Below are positions 32,901 through 46,300 of a stretch of 64,000 nucleotides of DNA, piece by piece. Every line of letters starts with the position of its first letter. The stretch's first letter is position 1. Origin of the DNA: Symbiodinium natans (lineage: Eukaryota > Sar > Dinophyceae > Suessiales > Symbiodiniaceae); contig CAJNDS010002148.1 of assembly GCA_905221605.1 (NCBI GenBank), positions 182,501 to 246,500 of the forward strand, given 5' to 3'. Under the pieces are notes generated by a model, which had not been told where the DNA came from, ran no database searches, and saw only the letters and a program-made list of their open reading frames with translations. The position numbers and the translations under genes are program-made.

Positions 32901-35900
32901 CCTAAACCCTAAACCCTAAACCCCAGACCCTAAACCCTAAACCCTAAACCCCAAACCCTAAAATTTCAACCCTCAGCTTCTCCAATCTTGACTGCCCCCA
33001 GCTACCAGACACCCGAGAGTCCTGCGCTCCCCTAAACCCTAACTCTAAACCCTAAACCCTAAACCCTAAACCCTAAACCCTAAACCCCAAAACCCCCTAA
33101 ACCGTGAGGACAGCCAGCCGATGCTCTACCGCTACGCCACGTCCCTGAACTACCTCTTCTGCCAGCTTCTTGGTGCTTGTTTCGGTTTAGTTTAGGGTTG
33201 AGGGTTTCGGGTTTAGGGTTCAGGGTTTAGGGTTTAGGGTTTAGCGTTTAGGGTTTAGGGTTTAGGGTAGGCCGAAACCACCAAACCCTAGTGCACGAAC
33301 CCCTCTGAAGACCCAAACCCCAAAGCTTGAAGCGCCCCAAAGCTGTAATGTTAACGTCGCTTTAATAACCCCCCCCCCCCCCCCCAAGACTTGTTTTGGT
33401 CCCCGGGGTTTGGAGGGGTAGAAAAAAACGAGTGGGTGCCAATAATGCGGATTCTGGGGGTCTTGGGGGGGGTTAGCTGTCAGGGTCTGCTGTGCTTGGT
33501 CTCGAAGGGTTCTGCTTGCTCTCGGAGCTCGAAAAGTCTTCTCTGCAAGTAAAATTTCTGATTCCTGGCCGGCCAAATATTACTGTTGTCACCCCATTAT
33601 TATTTTCACCGGACCCCCCTATATAGACTTGTTTACACACATCGGCCCGAAAACCTCCCGTAATGGAAAGTAGTCTTCGGCTGAGCCCCTCTGGCCCGGC
33701 GAATATTACAGTTGCCACCCCATTTATAGATGTGAGGTTAACATTAAGCCATCCGCGATTGTGATCGCTGACAGCCCTAAACCCTAAACTCAAAGCCCAA
33801 ACGCTCACCCCCTGAACCCTACACCGTAAACCCTCAGCCCGAAAGCCTAAACCCAAAACCCTTACCCCCCCAAAGCTGCGAATGCCCCTGGCCCAGACCC
33901 CCCAACCCTTAAGCCGTAAGCCCCTAAACCCTAACCCTAGACGCCTAGACCCCTAGACCCCGAGACCCCGAGACCCCTAGACCCCTAGACCCCGAGACCC
34001 CGAGACCCCTAGACCCCTAGACCCCTAGACCCCTAGACCCCTAGACCCCTAGACCCCTAGACCCCTAGACCCCTAGACCCCTAAACCCTAAACCCTGAAA
34101 CCTTAACCCTAAACCCTAAACCCTAAAGCCTAAACCCTAAACCCTAAACCCTAAACCCTAAAACCCTAAACCCCTAAAGCCTTAAAACCCTCAATCCGAC
34201 AGGCTGGGCTTCGGTGGCACCGGTATCGAGCCGGGAACGACGTTAGCGACCCGACCTGGCTCTACACCCGAACCCCCTAAACCCTCAACCCGAAACCCTA
34301 AACCCCTAACCCCTTTACCCTCTAAACCCTAAACCCTTTACCCTCTAAACCCTAGACCCAAAACCCTTTAAACCCTAAACCCTAAAACGGCTTCGGGGGG
34401 CTTCGGGTTGTGGGTATTGCTCCTACTTGGAGGTTCATGGGTACTTGTAACCCCTACTATCAACCTACTTATAGCCTACTTAGTGGACTTGGGGCTTATA
34501 AGTACAGGTATAACTGGGGTTATACGTACCCTGAACCTCCAAGCAGTGGGCTCTGGGATGTTGTTCCCTGTCTTAGTGCGCTGAGGGTGCTTGGGTTTAG
34601 GGGCAGGGTGATCCTCCGTTTTTTCCCTAAACCCTAAACCCTTAACTCCAAAATGCAAAACAGTAGTAGAATTTTGTACATGATGAAGCACATTGAAAAA
34701 GTTCGCAAAATAGATGAGAATAGAATTCAGGTATCCTTTGGGTTCAGATCATCTTTGGATTTTGAGTATATCGTTTTTTACAAAACTAATAATTCTACTT
34801 ATACTGTAAATGTCAACTGTTGCAACTTACATTATTGTTATTATTGATATTGATTCTTTGTAGTCATAGCTGTTATGCTACAGTACTCGTAACGTTATCA
34901 GTTCTTCTAAACAATTGGCATTAGACATGGCTGATTCAAATGTGTTGTGCCAATGATTTTTATCCTTAAGACATTCAGAAGACATGCGTCAAACGTTGAA
35001 AACGTGTTACTCTTGTTGATAGTAGTAAACTTGGAAAATGTTAGTAGTAAACTTATTGACGCTCTTTTTGAAACCAGCAATGAACAGTTTCAATACACTT
35101 AAATTACAAGCGTCTAATAAAAAACTCTGTTAACGTTTTTGAACATCCTATGTCACCAACTTATTCACAAACAAAAGCATCTGATTTACAGTATGTTAAG
35201 AAAGGGAATGAACGTGAATAGTAGATGTGGATGGTCCAGGCAATTTGTCAATCAATTGTTGTATACGAACAGAAGAGGTTAAACCAACACAGACTACACG
35301 GGCATTTAACGAATCAATATTTTGACAACATGGCCATCACAAGACTACTACCTTTGAAGTATTAACGCATCGAAAGGAAAGTCTAAGGGAAGCCTAAAGG
35401 TAACTCTAAAAGGCAAATCTTGACGCAGTGGGTTTACGGAGAACTCCAGAAGTTGGAACATGGTTTAAGGATGATTAGAGCTGCATTTCCCCTTAGTATA
35501 ACTTTTAGGGTATGGGTAAAAGGATGTTCCAACTTCTTGGAGTTGACGGTAGGCACAAGTAGCTTGCGGAGCGACCTTTCTCACCTGGGGTTTCGTATTC
35601 CAGCTTGCTGGAATCCCTGGTGGTCACAAACGTCACTCTGCAGAAACTTGCGCTGAAACGCGGCGGGCTTAAGCTCCAGCAGCCTTTTTGTAGCGCAAGT
35701 TTGCCCAAACCTGCACAGTAAAATAGACTGCCCTTGCGCTTAAAGACGGCGGGAGTAAGCAAAAGTAGTTGAGGAGCGACCTTTCTGACGCGGTGTTTCG
35801 CGTTTCCGGATTCGGGAGGCCCCCCCCCCCAACATGTTTTCACCGCTGAGGAGCGGTTCTTCGGCCTTTTCACCGCAGTTCAAGCGCTGGTGGCTTGTCT

Positions 35901-38313
35901 TGGGGAGGGGGTTTGGGGTTTGTGGTTCAGGGTTGTGGGTGCTTCAGGCTCCGGGTGTGGGGGGGGTGGGTTTCATTTCCCCTTTTCTGTTGGTCTCGAG
36001 TCTGGGGTTCTGGGTTTAGGGTTCAGGGTGGCAGGGGGAGTCTCGGGTGCAGGGTTTGGGAGTTAAACCCTAAACCCTAAACCCTAAACCCTAAACCCTA
36101 AACCCTAAACCCTAAACCCTAAACCCTAAACCCTAAACCCTAAACCCTAAACCCTAAACCCTAAACCCTAAACCCTAAACCCTAAACCTAACCCTAAACC
36201 CTAAACCCTAAACCCTAAACCCTAAACCCTAAACCCTAAACCCTAAACCCTAAACCCTAAACCCTAAACCCTAAACCCTAAACCCTAAACCCTAAACCCT
36301 AAACCCTAAACCCTAAACCCTAAACCCTAGTCCGACCAGGGGATTGGAGGTTGGGTCCCAGGTTCGGCGGGAGCAGCATTTGGTAAGGGATATAAGTAGG
36401 CGCCCTAGAACGGGAAAAGTATCCCAGTAGCCCCTACATTACCCCCGAAGGTCCCTTACAACCCGCCCCTCGTCCCTTGAACTTGGGCTTTCTTCGCAAA
36501 TGCTCCCCCTGGTTAAGAGGAAGTCTTTGTCCTGAGAAGTCCGAGGTGGCAAGTTCGCCCTGAACCCCTACACCCTACTAAACCCTAGACCGTAAACCCT
36601 AAACCCTAAACCCTAAACCCTAAACCCGAAACCCTGAACCCTGAACCCTAAACCCTGAACCCTAAACCCTAAACCCTCAGCCCTAAACCCTGAACCCTGA
36701 ACCCTAAACCCTAAACCCCGAACCCTAAACCGGAGGCCATTTTCTCGACCCTTGTCGCCTCTCTAACCTCCCACGCGGCCTTCCTCAACAAGTCCGGCGA
36801 GGCGAATGGGGCAAAGCCCGCCTGGGTTTAGGGGTCTTAGGGTTTAGGGTTTAGGGAGTTTGGGGAGTTTAGGGAGTTTGGGGAGTTTAGGGAGTTTAGG
36901 GAGTTTAGGGAGTTCAGGGAGTTTAGGGGTTTAGGGTTTAGGGTTTAGGGAGTTTGGGGGAGTTTAGGGGTTGTAGGGTTTAGGGGTTTAGGGTTTAGGG
37001 TTTAGGGTTTAGGGGTTGTAGGGTTTAGGGGTTTAGGGTTCAGGTGTTGTAAGGAGCCAAAGGGGGCGTAGAGGAGTGAACTGTGAAACCCTAATCCTCA
37101 AACCCTAACAGTTTGCCCTGAACAGCCTAGCTGTTGCTTCAGTGCTACAGGGGTAAACCCTGAGACCTAACCCTAAACCCTAAACCCTAAACCCTAAACC
37201 CTAAACCCTAAACCCTAAACCCTAAACCCTAAACCCTAAACCCTAAACCACATATGGTCACTTCCGAAAACCAAAATCCTTCACCACATGGGGATGGCCT
37301 AGTGACATGTTAGGGTCTCACTGGTCCCTCCAATCCCTGAAATCCCAAATGCCTCCAGGGTTGAGAGTTTAGGGTTTAGGGTTTTAGGGTTGTAGGGTTT
37401 AGGGTTTAGGGTTTTAGGGTTTTAGGGTTTAGGGTTTTAGGGTTTAGGGTTTTCAGTTTAGGGTCCCCTGAATACACCTTAAAAGGTAGGCCTAAGCCCT
37501 AAACCCTAAACCCTAAACCCTAAACCCTAAACCCTAGACCCTAGACCCTAAACCCTAAACCCTAAACCCTACCGCCTACGCCCTAAACCTGCACCCTCCT
37601 TAGAGGAGCGGCGGAACGAGTTCCGGCTGCTTCGCCAGTTCCTGGCGCACAGCCAGGTCGAAGAAGAGCTGGCCCTGAGGAGCCTAGGTTTCGGGTTTAG
37701 GCTTTAGGGTTTAGGGTTCAGGGTTTAGGGTTTTCGGTTCAGGGTTCAGGGTTTTGGGGAGGCCCTAAACAAGCAAACCCTGCCGGCCTTAAAGGGGTTC
37801 AGAGTTGAGGGTTTTAAGCCTCAAGCTCGCCAAAGCCCCCAAAACCTAAAGCCACCAGACCCCTAAACCCTTCAACCCCTAAGCCTGAACTCCTGAGGGT
37901 TGAGGGTTTTGGGGTTTTGGGGTTTAGGGTTTAGGGTTTTTGGTTCAGGGTTTTGGGTTCAGGGTTTAGGGTTTTGGGTTTAGGGGTGGTTTAGGGTCGA
38001 GGGCTTAGGCCTCAGAGTTCCGGGTTTAGGGTTTATAAGGGGCTTTAGGGTTTAGGGTTTAGGGTTTAGGGTTTTTTAGGGTTGAAACCTATTGCTTCTA
38101 GCGGAGGTTCTAGCCTATTGGTTAGGCTAGCCCGCCATACAGTCATAGTTTCCACAACACCGAACTTTCGTTGGTGTAGGAACCCAACAATGGCCTACGC
38201 CTTGGGTTGAGGTTTAGGGCTCCGGGCTCCAACCATAAGTGGAGCTAAACCCTAAACCCTGAACCCTAAACCCTAATCCCGATACCCCCAAACAAGTACC
38301 CCAAAAGCCAGGC

Positions 38314-38348
<35 letters not shown>

Positions 38349-40242
38349 GAAAAAACAAAGCCCCTACTGCAGGTTTTGGGCATGGGAAGTTCAGGGTTTA
38401 GGGTTTTTGATAGCCCTTTGCCTCCTTTGGTTCAAGGTTCCCTGAAAAAGTAACCAACCCCACCAAAAGCAGGGTACCCTTGTCACAATATGGTTGCTGG
38501 GCTCTGAAAGCTCAACCCCTAAACTCTGAACCCTCAACTCCATCGACCCTAAACTCCGAACACTCAACTCTAAACTCCTAAACTCCTAAGCTCTAAACCC
38601 GAAACCCTGGGCTCTAAACGGTAAACTCTGAGCCCTAAACCCTCAACCCTAATCCTAAACCCTAAACCCTAAACTCTAAACCCTAAACTCTAAGCCCCAA
38701 GCTCTTCACCAGGATCCAGCGTTTCCTTGAGCACGCCCACGCCCTGACCAAGGAGGGAAACGTGCTGTTCTTGGGGGACCCTAAAACCTAAACCCTAAAC
38801 CCTAAACCCTAAACCCTAAACCCTAAACCCTAAACCCTAAACCCTCAATCCCAAGCACCTGAAGCCTAAACGCCCTAAACCAGGCCCCAAAACGGAACTC
38901 GTAGGCTCAATTGGGCCTAAGCCCTAAACCCTAAACCCTAAACCCTAAACCCTAAACCCTAAACCCTAAACCCTAAACCCTAAACCCTAAACCCGACACC
39001 CTAATCCCTAAACCCTAAACCCTAAGCCTTAAATTGGATCCTCCGAACCCAAGAAGCCATCGCCTCGTCCATGACCTAGGGTTTCGGGTTTGGGGTTTGG
39101 GGTTTAGGGTTTAGGGTTTAGGGTTTGGGGTTTAGGGTTTAGGGTTTAGGGTTTAGGGCCTAGGGTTTAGGGGAATCCCATTTGGGCTTAGTGTCGGGGC
39201 TTCGGGGGCCAAGGGCTTGGGGGCTTTGTAGCTTAGGGCTTGGGGCTGAGGGCTGTGCAGTGGCGTCCCCCCCACCGCAGGAAGTCGTGGATGAGATTCA
39301 AGTTCCTCTCCTAAGGCTGCGTGGGGAGGGTTCGGGGCTTATGGTTTGGGGTTTAGGGTTTAGGGTTAGGGTTTAGGGCCGACTTGCTGCTCTTCGCAGC
39401 GATTGAGGGAACTAGGTAGCCTGTACCTACCGAGACCCTAAGCCCCAAACCCTAAAACTAAACCCTGTGTTTCCCTAACTCCCTTTCAAGATTTCGCAAC
39501 CTCAGCGCACTGACCTCCACCAAGACCAAGCCCGAGACGATGGCCACACGTTTCGACCAGCCTGCAAGGGTTGGGGTTTAGGGTTAACTTCCTGTTTAGG
39601 GTTTAGGGTTTTGCTCTAAACCCTCATTCCCAAACCTGAAGCCCTGAGCCCTAGATCCTAAGCCTTCAGCCAAGAAGCGCTAAAGCTTTGCGTGACGCGC
39701 GTGCTGTCCAGGTTGAGTCTTCTTGTGCGGTTTGGGGGCTGCTTAGGTATATAGGGACTGTATAAGGTATATATTAAGGGGTTCCATGGGGGAATAAGAC
39801 TAAGGGTCACTTCTAGGGGTTTAGGGTTTAGGGTTTAGGGTTTAGGGTTTGGGGTCCTTTTGCCCCTTCACTTGAGCATGACCTTGTTTGCGGCAGCGCC
39901 GCCGCCATCCATGGTGCGACGAGAACATCAGCTTCTCAGATGGGATCCCGTTTCCCAAGTCCAGCCGCAAGATCTCTAAACCCTAAACCCTAAACCCTAA
40001 ACCCTAAACCCTAAACCCTAAACCCTAAACCCTAAACCCTAAACCCTAAACCCTAAACCCCTAAACCCTAAACCCTAAACCCTAAACCCTAAACCCTAAA
40101 CCCTAAACCCTAAACCCTAAACCCTAAACCCTAAACCCTAAACCCTAAACCCTAAACCCTAAACCCTAACCCCTAACCCCTAACCCCTACCCCCTACCCC
40201 CTACCCCCTAACCCCTAAACCCCAAACCCTAAACCCTAAACC

Positions 40243-40295
<53 letters not shown>

Positions 40296-40305
40296 ACCCG
40301 CAACC

Positions 40306-40337
<32 letters not shown>

Positions 40338-43300
40338 ACCCCAAACCCTAAACCCTAAACAGGAACCAGCACGCCCTTTTTAACCCAAGTGCCCCAACTT
40401 CCATTTTAGGGTTTTAGGGTTTTTGAGTTTAGGGTTTAGGGTTTAGGAGGTTTAGGGTTAGAGATTTCGGGCCTTCGCTTTCCCGAGATTCCCCCTAGCA
40501 TACAGCCACTGTAGGAAAGTCGAAAGGCATGCGGCTTCAGTTTCCATAGCGAGGAGGCCCCAACCCCCATTGCATTCCCCTCCCCCCCACTCTTCCTCTT
40601 CAGCCCATGTTTTTGGCCCATGTTTTTTAGATTTCAAGCCCCGCCACCCCATCTCTGGTGTGGAACACCCCCTTGACCTTCTTTTCGACCATGTTTTGGT
40701 TCGATTTCAATCCCCGCCCGCGGGGTGGGGGGGGTGGGGGGGCGGCGTGTGGATTGAAATCTAACCAAAAACAGGGCTGAAGAGGGTCAAGGGGGGCGCG
40801 CAGGACAAAACATGCTCCACACCACAGGGCGGCAAGATGGAAATTTGGCCGTGAGGAAGGACACCAGCGCAGGGGGGGGGGGGTAGGGTGCTCCATGGCG
40901 GGTGGGGGGGGGAAAGCATGGGGGAGGGGCGGGGGAGGGCGCCAGGGCCCGAGACCACATATGTGAGAACCTTCAAAAGGTACATGAACTTTAAGCGTCA
41001 GGGATTCTAGAGCTGAAGCCCTGGCAAACCCAAAGCCCCAGCAACGCAACGGACGTCGGAGCGGGGTTTAGGGTTTAGGGTTTAGGGCTTGGAGAGGCTT
41101 CTGTCCAAGCCGCTGTGGCGAGAGCTCCGCTACGCAATGTACAAGCACTGCCTGGGTGTCCCTGGAGCTTGCAGTTGCGCCAGAACCCTTAATAGGGTTT
41201 AGGGTTTAGGGTTTAGGGTTCAGAGTTCAGGGTTATGAGCCATAAGTCCTCAACCGCACCCTGAACCCTGCAAACCCTATGCACCCGAAACTTTAAAACC
41301 CTGAGCCCAAAACGGTGGCGCCAAACCGGGTTTCGGGTTTGGGATTTTGGGTCCCCCGACTAGGGGCTAAAGTTATTCAGTCCAGCAGGGCTTAGGGCTT
41401 AGGGTTTAGGGTTTAGGGTTTAGGGTTTAGGATTTAGGGTTTAGGGTTCGAGATACTTGGACCCGAGAACGATGGGAAACGCGCAGCCGCAAGCCCCCCA
41501 AATCCTAGGTTGGAAGTCTTGAGGGGTACCAGAGGCCCAGGGTTTAGGGTTTAGGGCTTAGGGCTTAGGGCTTTAGGGTTTAGGGTTTAGGGCTTAATTA
41601 CTTAGGGCTTAGGATTTAGGGCTTAGGGCTTTAACTAGGGCTTAGGGCTTAGGGCCCAGGGCTTAGGGCTTAGGGCTTGGGGCTTAGGCTTAGGGTTTCG
41701 AGGTCAATTTCCCAAGAATTCGAACCTGCTGAGGAGATTGGCTTCGTCCGCTCCCTATCCCGGTGCAGCGTCAGCGACGACCTGCGCCTCGCACTGGGTT
41801 ATGCTAGGCGTAGGGTTTGGGGTTTAAGGCGTAGGGTTTAGGGTTTAGGGTTTAGGGTTTAGGGTTTAGGGTTTAGGGTTTAGGGTTTAGGGCATTGTGT
41901 ATCTAAACCAGATGTGCTGTACCTAAGAATCCCAACATAGGCTTCATACACTCCATCCTTACGTTCGTTAAGATTTCGTGGTTTTGGTCTTGGGGTAGTT
42001 ACATGGTCTCTTAGCATGGGCCCTTAAAAGGGACCCCTTACACACCCCTTGTATATGCCTATTCAACCCAAGGGCCTACACTACCCTTAGACCAAGGAAG
42101 GAGCAAGGAGCCTTAGGGTTAGGGTCTAACCTAGCATGTTTGAAGCCCTGACGCCCTAGATCCTCTGGAGGACACCTGTGTGTAGACTTTAAAAGAGCTA
42201 GCTCCTAGAAATTGCCGAAAGTAGTACAGCCAGCCATCAACTACTGGGGGGATTCTACTTTCTAACCCTACACCCTAAACCCCAGAAGTTTGGCTAGTGT
42301 ACCGGCCGTCGGGAAGAGCCGCCGACATTGAAGCCGCTAGCTGGGCATATTCTAGCTGCAGCTATAGTCGGAATGTAGGCGGTACTTGTGTTCCTGTATA
42401 CCTTCGATTTTTGGGGCTCCCGAAACTCAAACCCCCCATACCCTAAACCCCTAAACCCTAAACCCTAAACTGTTTAGGAGCACCGACGCCACGCGGCAGC
42501 TCTCGCAGGCTCTGTCACAGCGGCTGTGACTTGGCCTCAAGTCAACAAAGCCTCGCCAGGATTCCTCAACCCCTCAGCCCTCAACCCTAATCGGCCAATT
42601 TCTCGCCCCCCCCCCCCTCCCCCCAGCGGCAAATTTCTCGGCCCCCTAAACCTCCCCCACCCCACCCCCTCCAACCTTGAGTTCAAGCCGTAGAGTTGTA
42701 TGTTCGAATTTCCGGGTTTAGGGTTTCACGGCCTCGGCTTCAGGGTTCTAGGATTTAGGTTTTAGGTTTCAAGGCCCTGGTTTGAAGGGTTCCTGGGTTT
42801 AGGGTTTAGGGCTCAAGGCCTAGGGATATGGTTTAGGGGTCAGTAAAACGAAAGCAGCTTCCTAATGCTATGGATCCAAAGGGTGGGTGGGTAGATATTC
42901 GATACCTGAGTAATGAGCTTGAGTACTGAATGCTTTGGACTTGAGACGCTGACCCCTACGCCCTCCACCCTAACCCGTAAACTTTCCGGGAACCGCAGTA
43001 GCAAGTCGGGACCGGGGCTTTCCGCGCCTTGATTATATCAAATACATTCGTGCGAATGCGAGCATAGAAGTTCTGTTTCAAAAATGCATCAGCGAGTTTA
43101 ATAGGTAAAATCCTTCTTCATTGTAACAAAAGACACTTGTCGGAACTCTTAAGTGGCGGGTTTAGGGTCCGATGTTGGGGTGAAGTTTTGGGTCAGAGTG
43201 CTGACAGCCCCCCAACACCTGCATGAACTCAAAACTCTGGGAGCGCAAAGCCCCGGGCGCCTAATCCTTCAAAAGAAGAAGCACTAAACCCCCTAGGCTG

Positions 43301-46300
43301 CTACTCGGGTCGGGGGGGGGGGGGGGGGGGTGGACGCCGGGCGGCATTTACGAGTCCACACTCACGAGCACCCCTCCTCCCGTCCGGGGCCGCTCTGTTA
43401 GGGTTTAGGGTTTAGGGTTTAGGGTTTAGGGCTTAGGGTTTAGGGTTTAGGGTTTAGGGCTTTGTTGTATCATGGTTGTCGCCGCTGTGCCCCATTGTCG
43501 CTCTGGGCTCTCAGGCTCTCACTCCCGCCATGGCTATCTGCCCTCGCATTCGCGGTTCCCTCGCGCAGCAGCGGGACGTGTTGCTTCATCTGCTGCTGGC
43601 CCGATCTATCCTGGATCTCACCTTCCATTGTTGGGCACCTTTGCCACACCGGTGCGCCGGATTGCCCGTGAAATGTTTGGTGTGCATGGACTCACAGTTC
43701 GTCTCATGGGCTACCTCACCTGTTGGTTGCAAACCTTACAGGCTCGGCTTCTGCTCTCCTACTGCCTGACTGACCGCTTCCTTGTCCAGAAAGGCGCAAG
43801 TACCTTCGGTTTGGGTCTCAGTGCGTGCTCTCTGCATCGCACGCTGGGAAGATGTGTAAACTGTGTGAACGAAACACCTGTCGAATCCCTGATGTTGATG
43901 CTTGTGCTGTTTGTTGGTTCAAGCAGTGCCAGTGCCCGCCCGAAACGAGTTCACAGCGTTTTCTGTAGGGAAGCAGTGTCGCATGATCCCAAAGTCCGTA
44001 TGTACAAATATGACTTTGCATATGTTTTTGGGGTGTGCTGTACTTTGCAGTTTGAGGCGAGTGGGAGAGGGGAATCCTGAGAAGCCTCCTCTTGTATTTT
44101 GTTTGTGCTTGTTACTTATTTGTGTGGAGTAAGTTGACAGCGGGCACACGCCGCAGAACTTTTCAGACCCCATCCTTAGGTGGTTTCACCTTCCGGCAAG
44201 CCGCAGACCGCAAGCAGGGTGCCAGTGCATGAGACTTCTGACCAGCATCAGGAGCGGCGCTCTGCTGTCAGGACGATCTGCAGGTTGAGCACGGGTCTTG
44301 AAAGTCCAGACAAGCTCAGCCGGGATGCCAGGGGAGCGGTTCTGGTAGAGCGCGTCGTGCAGCTTCGACACAAGGGTTGTGCGTCTCTGGACGAAAGATT
44401 CGACACACGGAGGAGCTACTTAATGGCGTAACTTATGCTGTGGAGAAGCGGAAGGAATTTCAGAGCTAATTTTCGACGTGCCAGCGCGGCGGCGTGGTTC
44501 ATGTTCCGCAGTAAGTTTGAAACTATGAAACAGTTCCCAACGGAGGCGCCTCCAGACACCTGTGCTAGGATCCTACCGCTAGGAGTCAACGGGGGAAAGG
44601 GGTTGCTAGCGCCTGATATGCCAAGCTCTCATGTCGCGTGGCTGTTAAACAGAAAGAGGCTTCGCGCCAGATCGAAAAGCCATCTGCTTCATGTCCTACA
44701 AAGCGAGGAGCTTCAGATTCTTGACGACGCCGTTGAGACAGCAGTTGGGAGAGCCTTGAACTTCGAGGATGTAGGCGAGCAGCCTGCGGCAGCTCCAGTG
44801 CCTGGAGTTTATCATCTTCTGGACTTGAACAATCTCTGTCCTGATTGACCTTAGCCTTTACTATCCATAAATAGATATAAATCAATAAATAAATAATAAA
44901 AATATAAATAAATAAATGAATGAGTGAATATATATGTATATATATATATATAGAAAACCAACAATGTTCGCACATTTTCATGCTACAAACAGCGTAGCTC
45001 TGAAACAGCTATAATATGCCTGAAGTCTCTTCACTTGATAGGCGTTTCGTTGCGAGATGATGGTGTTATTCTTCGTCGTCTTGAAAAAGAACGACTGTTT
45101 TTTCAAGCATCAGTGTGCGCGTCAGCGAAGCTGGTATTTGAATGCCATGATAACACACGTTCGCCCTCTTGAGCGCTCCAAGAAAGAAAGGGGAGAATTA
45201 TCAAGGAAGTCTTTGGCCTATACTCCGTGGGTTCAATAAGTAAGCGGTGTGTCCAGACTGCACGATACCCGTGAATTCCGTCCCCCACATGATGTAAGTA
45301 ATACTCCAACACCGATGATATTTAAAATTGCGAAACGTAATTTGCTTTTACGGTGCTATCTTATGTGTAAGTCTGCAAGGTAGGTAGTAAGAACTGCTTG
45401 ATGAAGAACCTTTTGTGGCTCTAATGGTTCCAAATATTCACTTCTAGCGGGTGAGTGCTCGCTTCGCCTCAGACTTTTTCCTGTGCGTGGAGCTCCCACC
45501 TCGCAGCGCGTGGCCAGCCTTGGTACACTGTTAGAGTTGCAACGTGTGTGAAGAGAGCAAGTTCAAATGGCTTTCAAGCTAACGGCAGTACATGCATTGC
45601 TTGAGTTGCAGGCTAACGTGGATGCCAGCTTTGCACATTTAGCCGGCGGGACGCGCAATCTGTGGTTCTGGCAAGTTTGCTCCTTGCGCCCTCTGCTCGC
45701 CTCATCAGCCTTTGACTTGTTCATCTGTCTACGCAGGGCTGTTCTACGGCATCGTGGCCAATCCGCAGCTGCAATGAAGGTGTGCTGCCGAAGAGCTCTA
45801 GCGCCGTGTTCGCTGTCCTTTTGTGGTTACCCGGCAGAACCGACTCCAGACTGCGCAACTTCCTCAATCGCGACTGCCTACGCTCGAGTCTGCCCGCCAT
45901 GCTGCCTGGTCGCTTTCTTTCATCACATGAGGACTCGACGCGTGGGAGGTGAGAGGTCCCCGTTTGGGTCTTGCGCTTCTTCACAGGCCGCGCCTGAATG
46001 AAACGACGAATACACATTCTTGTCGGTTGCTTGTTCAGTGTTGTCACCACCTTGTTTTGCCTTAAAATCTCCCATGAATGCTTAGGCCCAGATGTTCAAC
46101 GCATTGCTTTTCTTGTTTTGGATTTTTTGGTAAAGCCTTGAGAACAAGCTCCTCTTCCCATTCAGGAAGAATGCGCTGTTTGACTAGACTCTGTATCTGT
46201 ATCTGTATCTGGTAAACGTGATGAGGAAACAAGCATTCATAGGTCTGTGTTTGAAAACTTGAAGTTAAAATCATAAACGCCTCTGGTGAACTAAGCCCAA

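Noticed and set aside
40627-41049. 140-codon Pro-rich minus-strand ORF
   Set aside because: Driven by poly-G/C runs and an inverted repeat; no splice signals or recognised domain.
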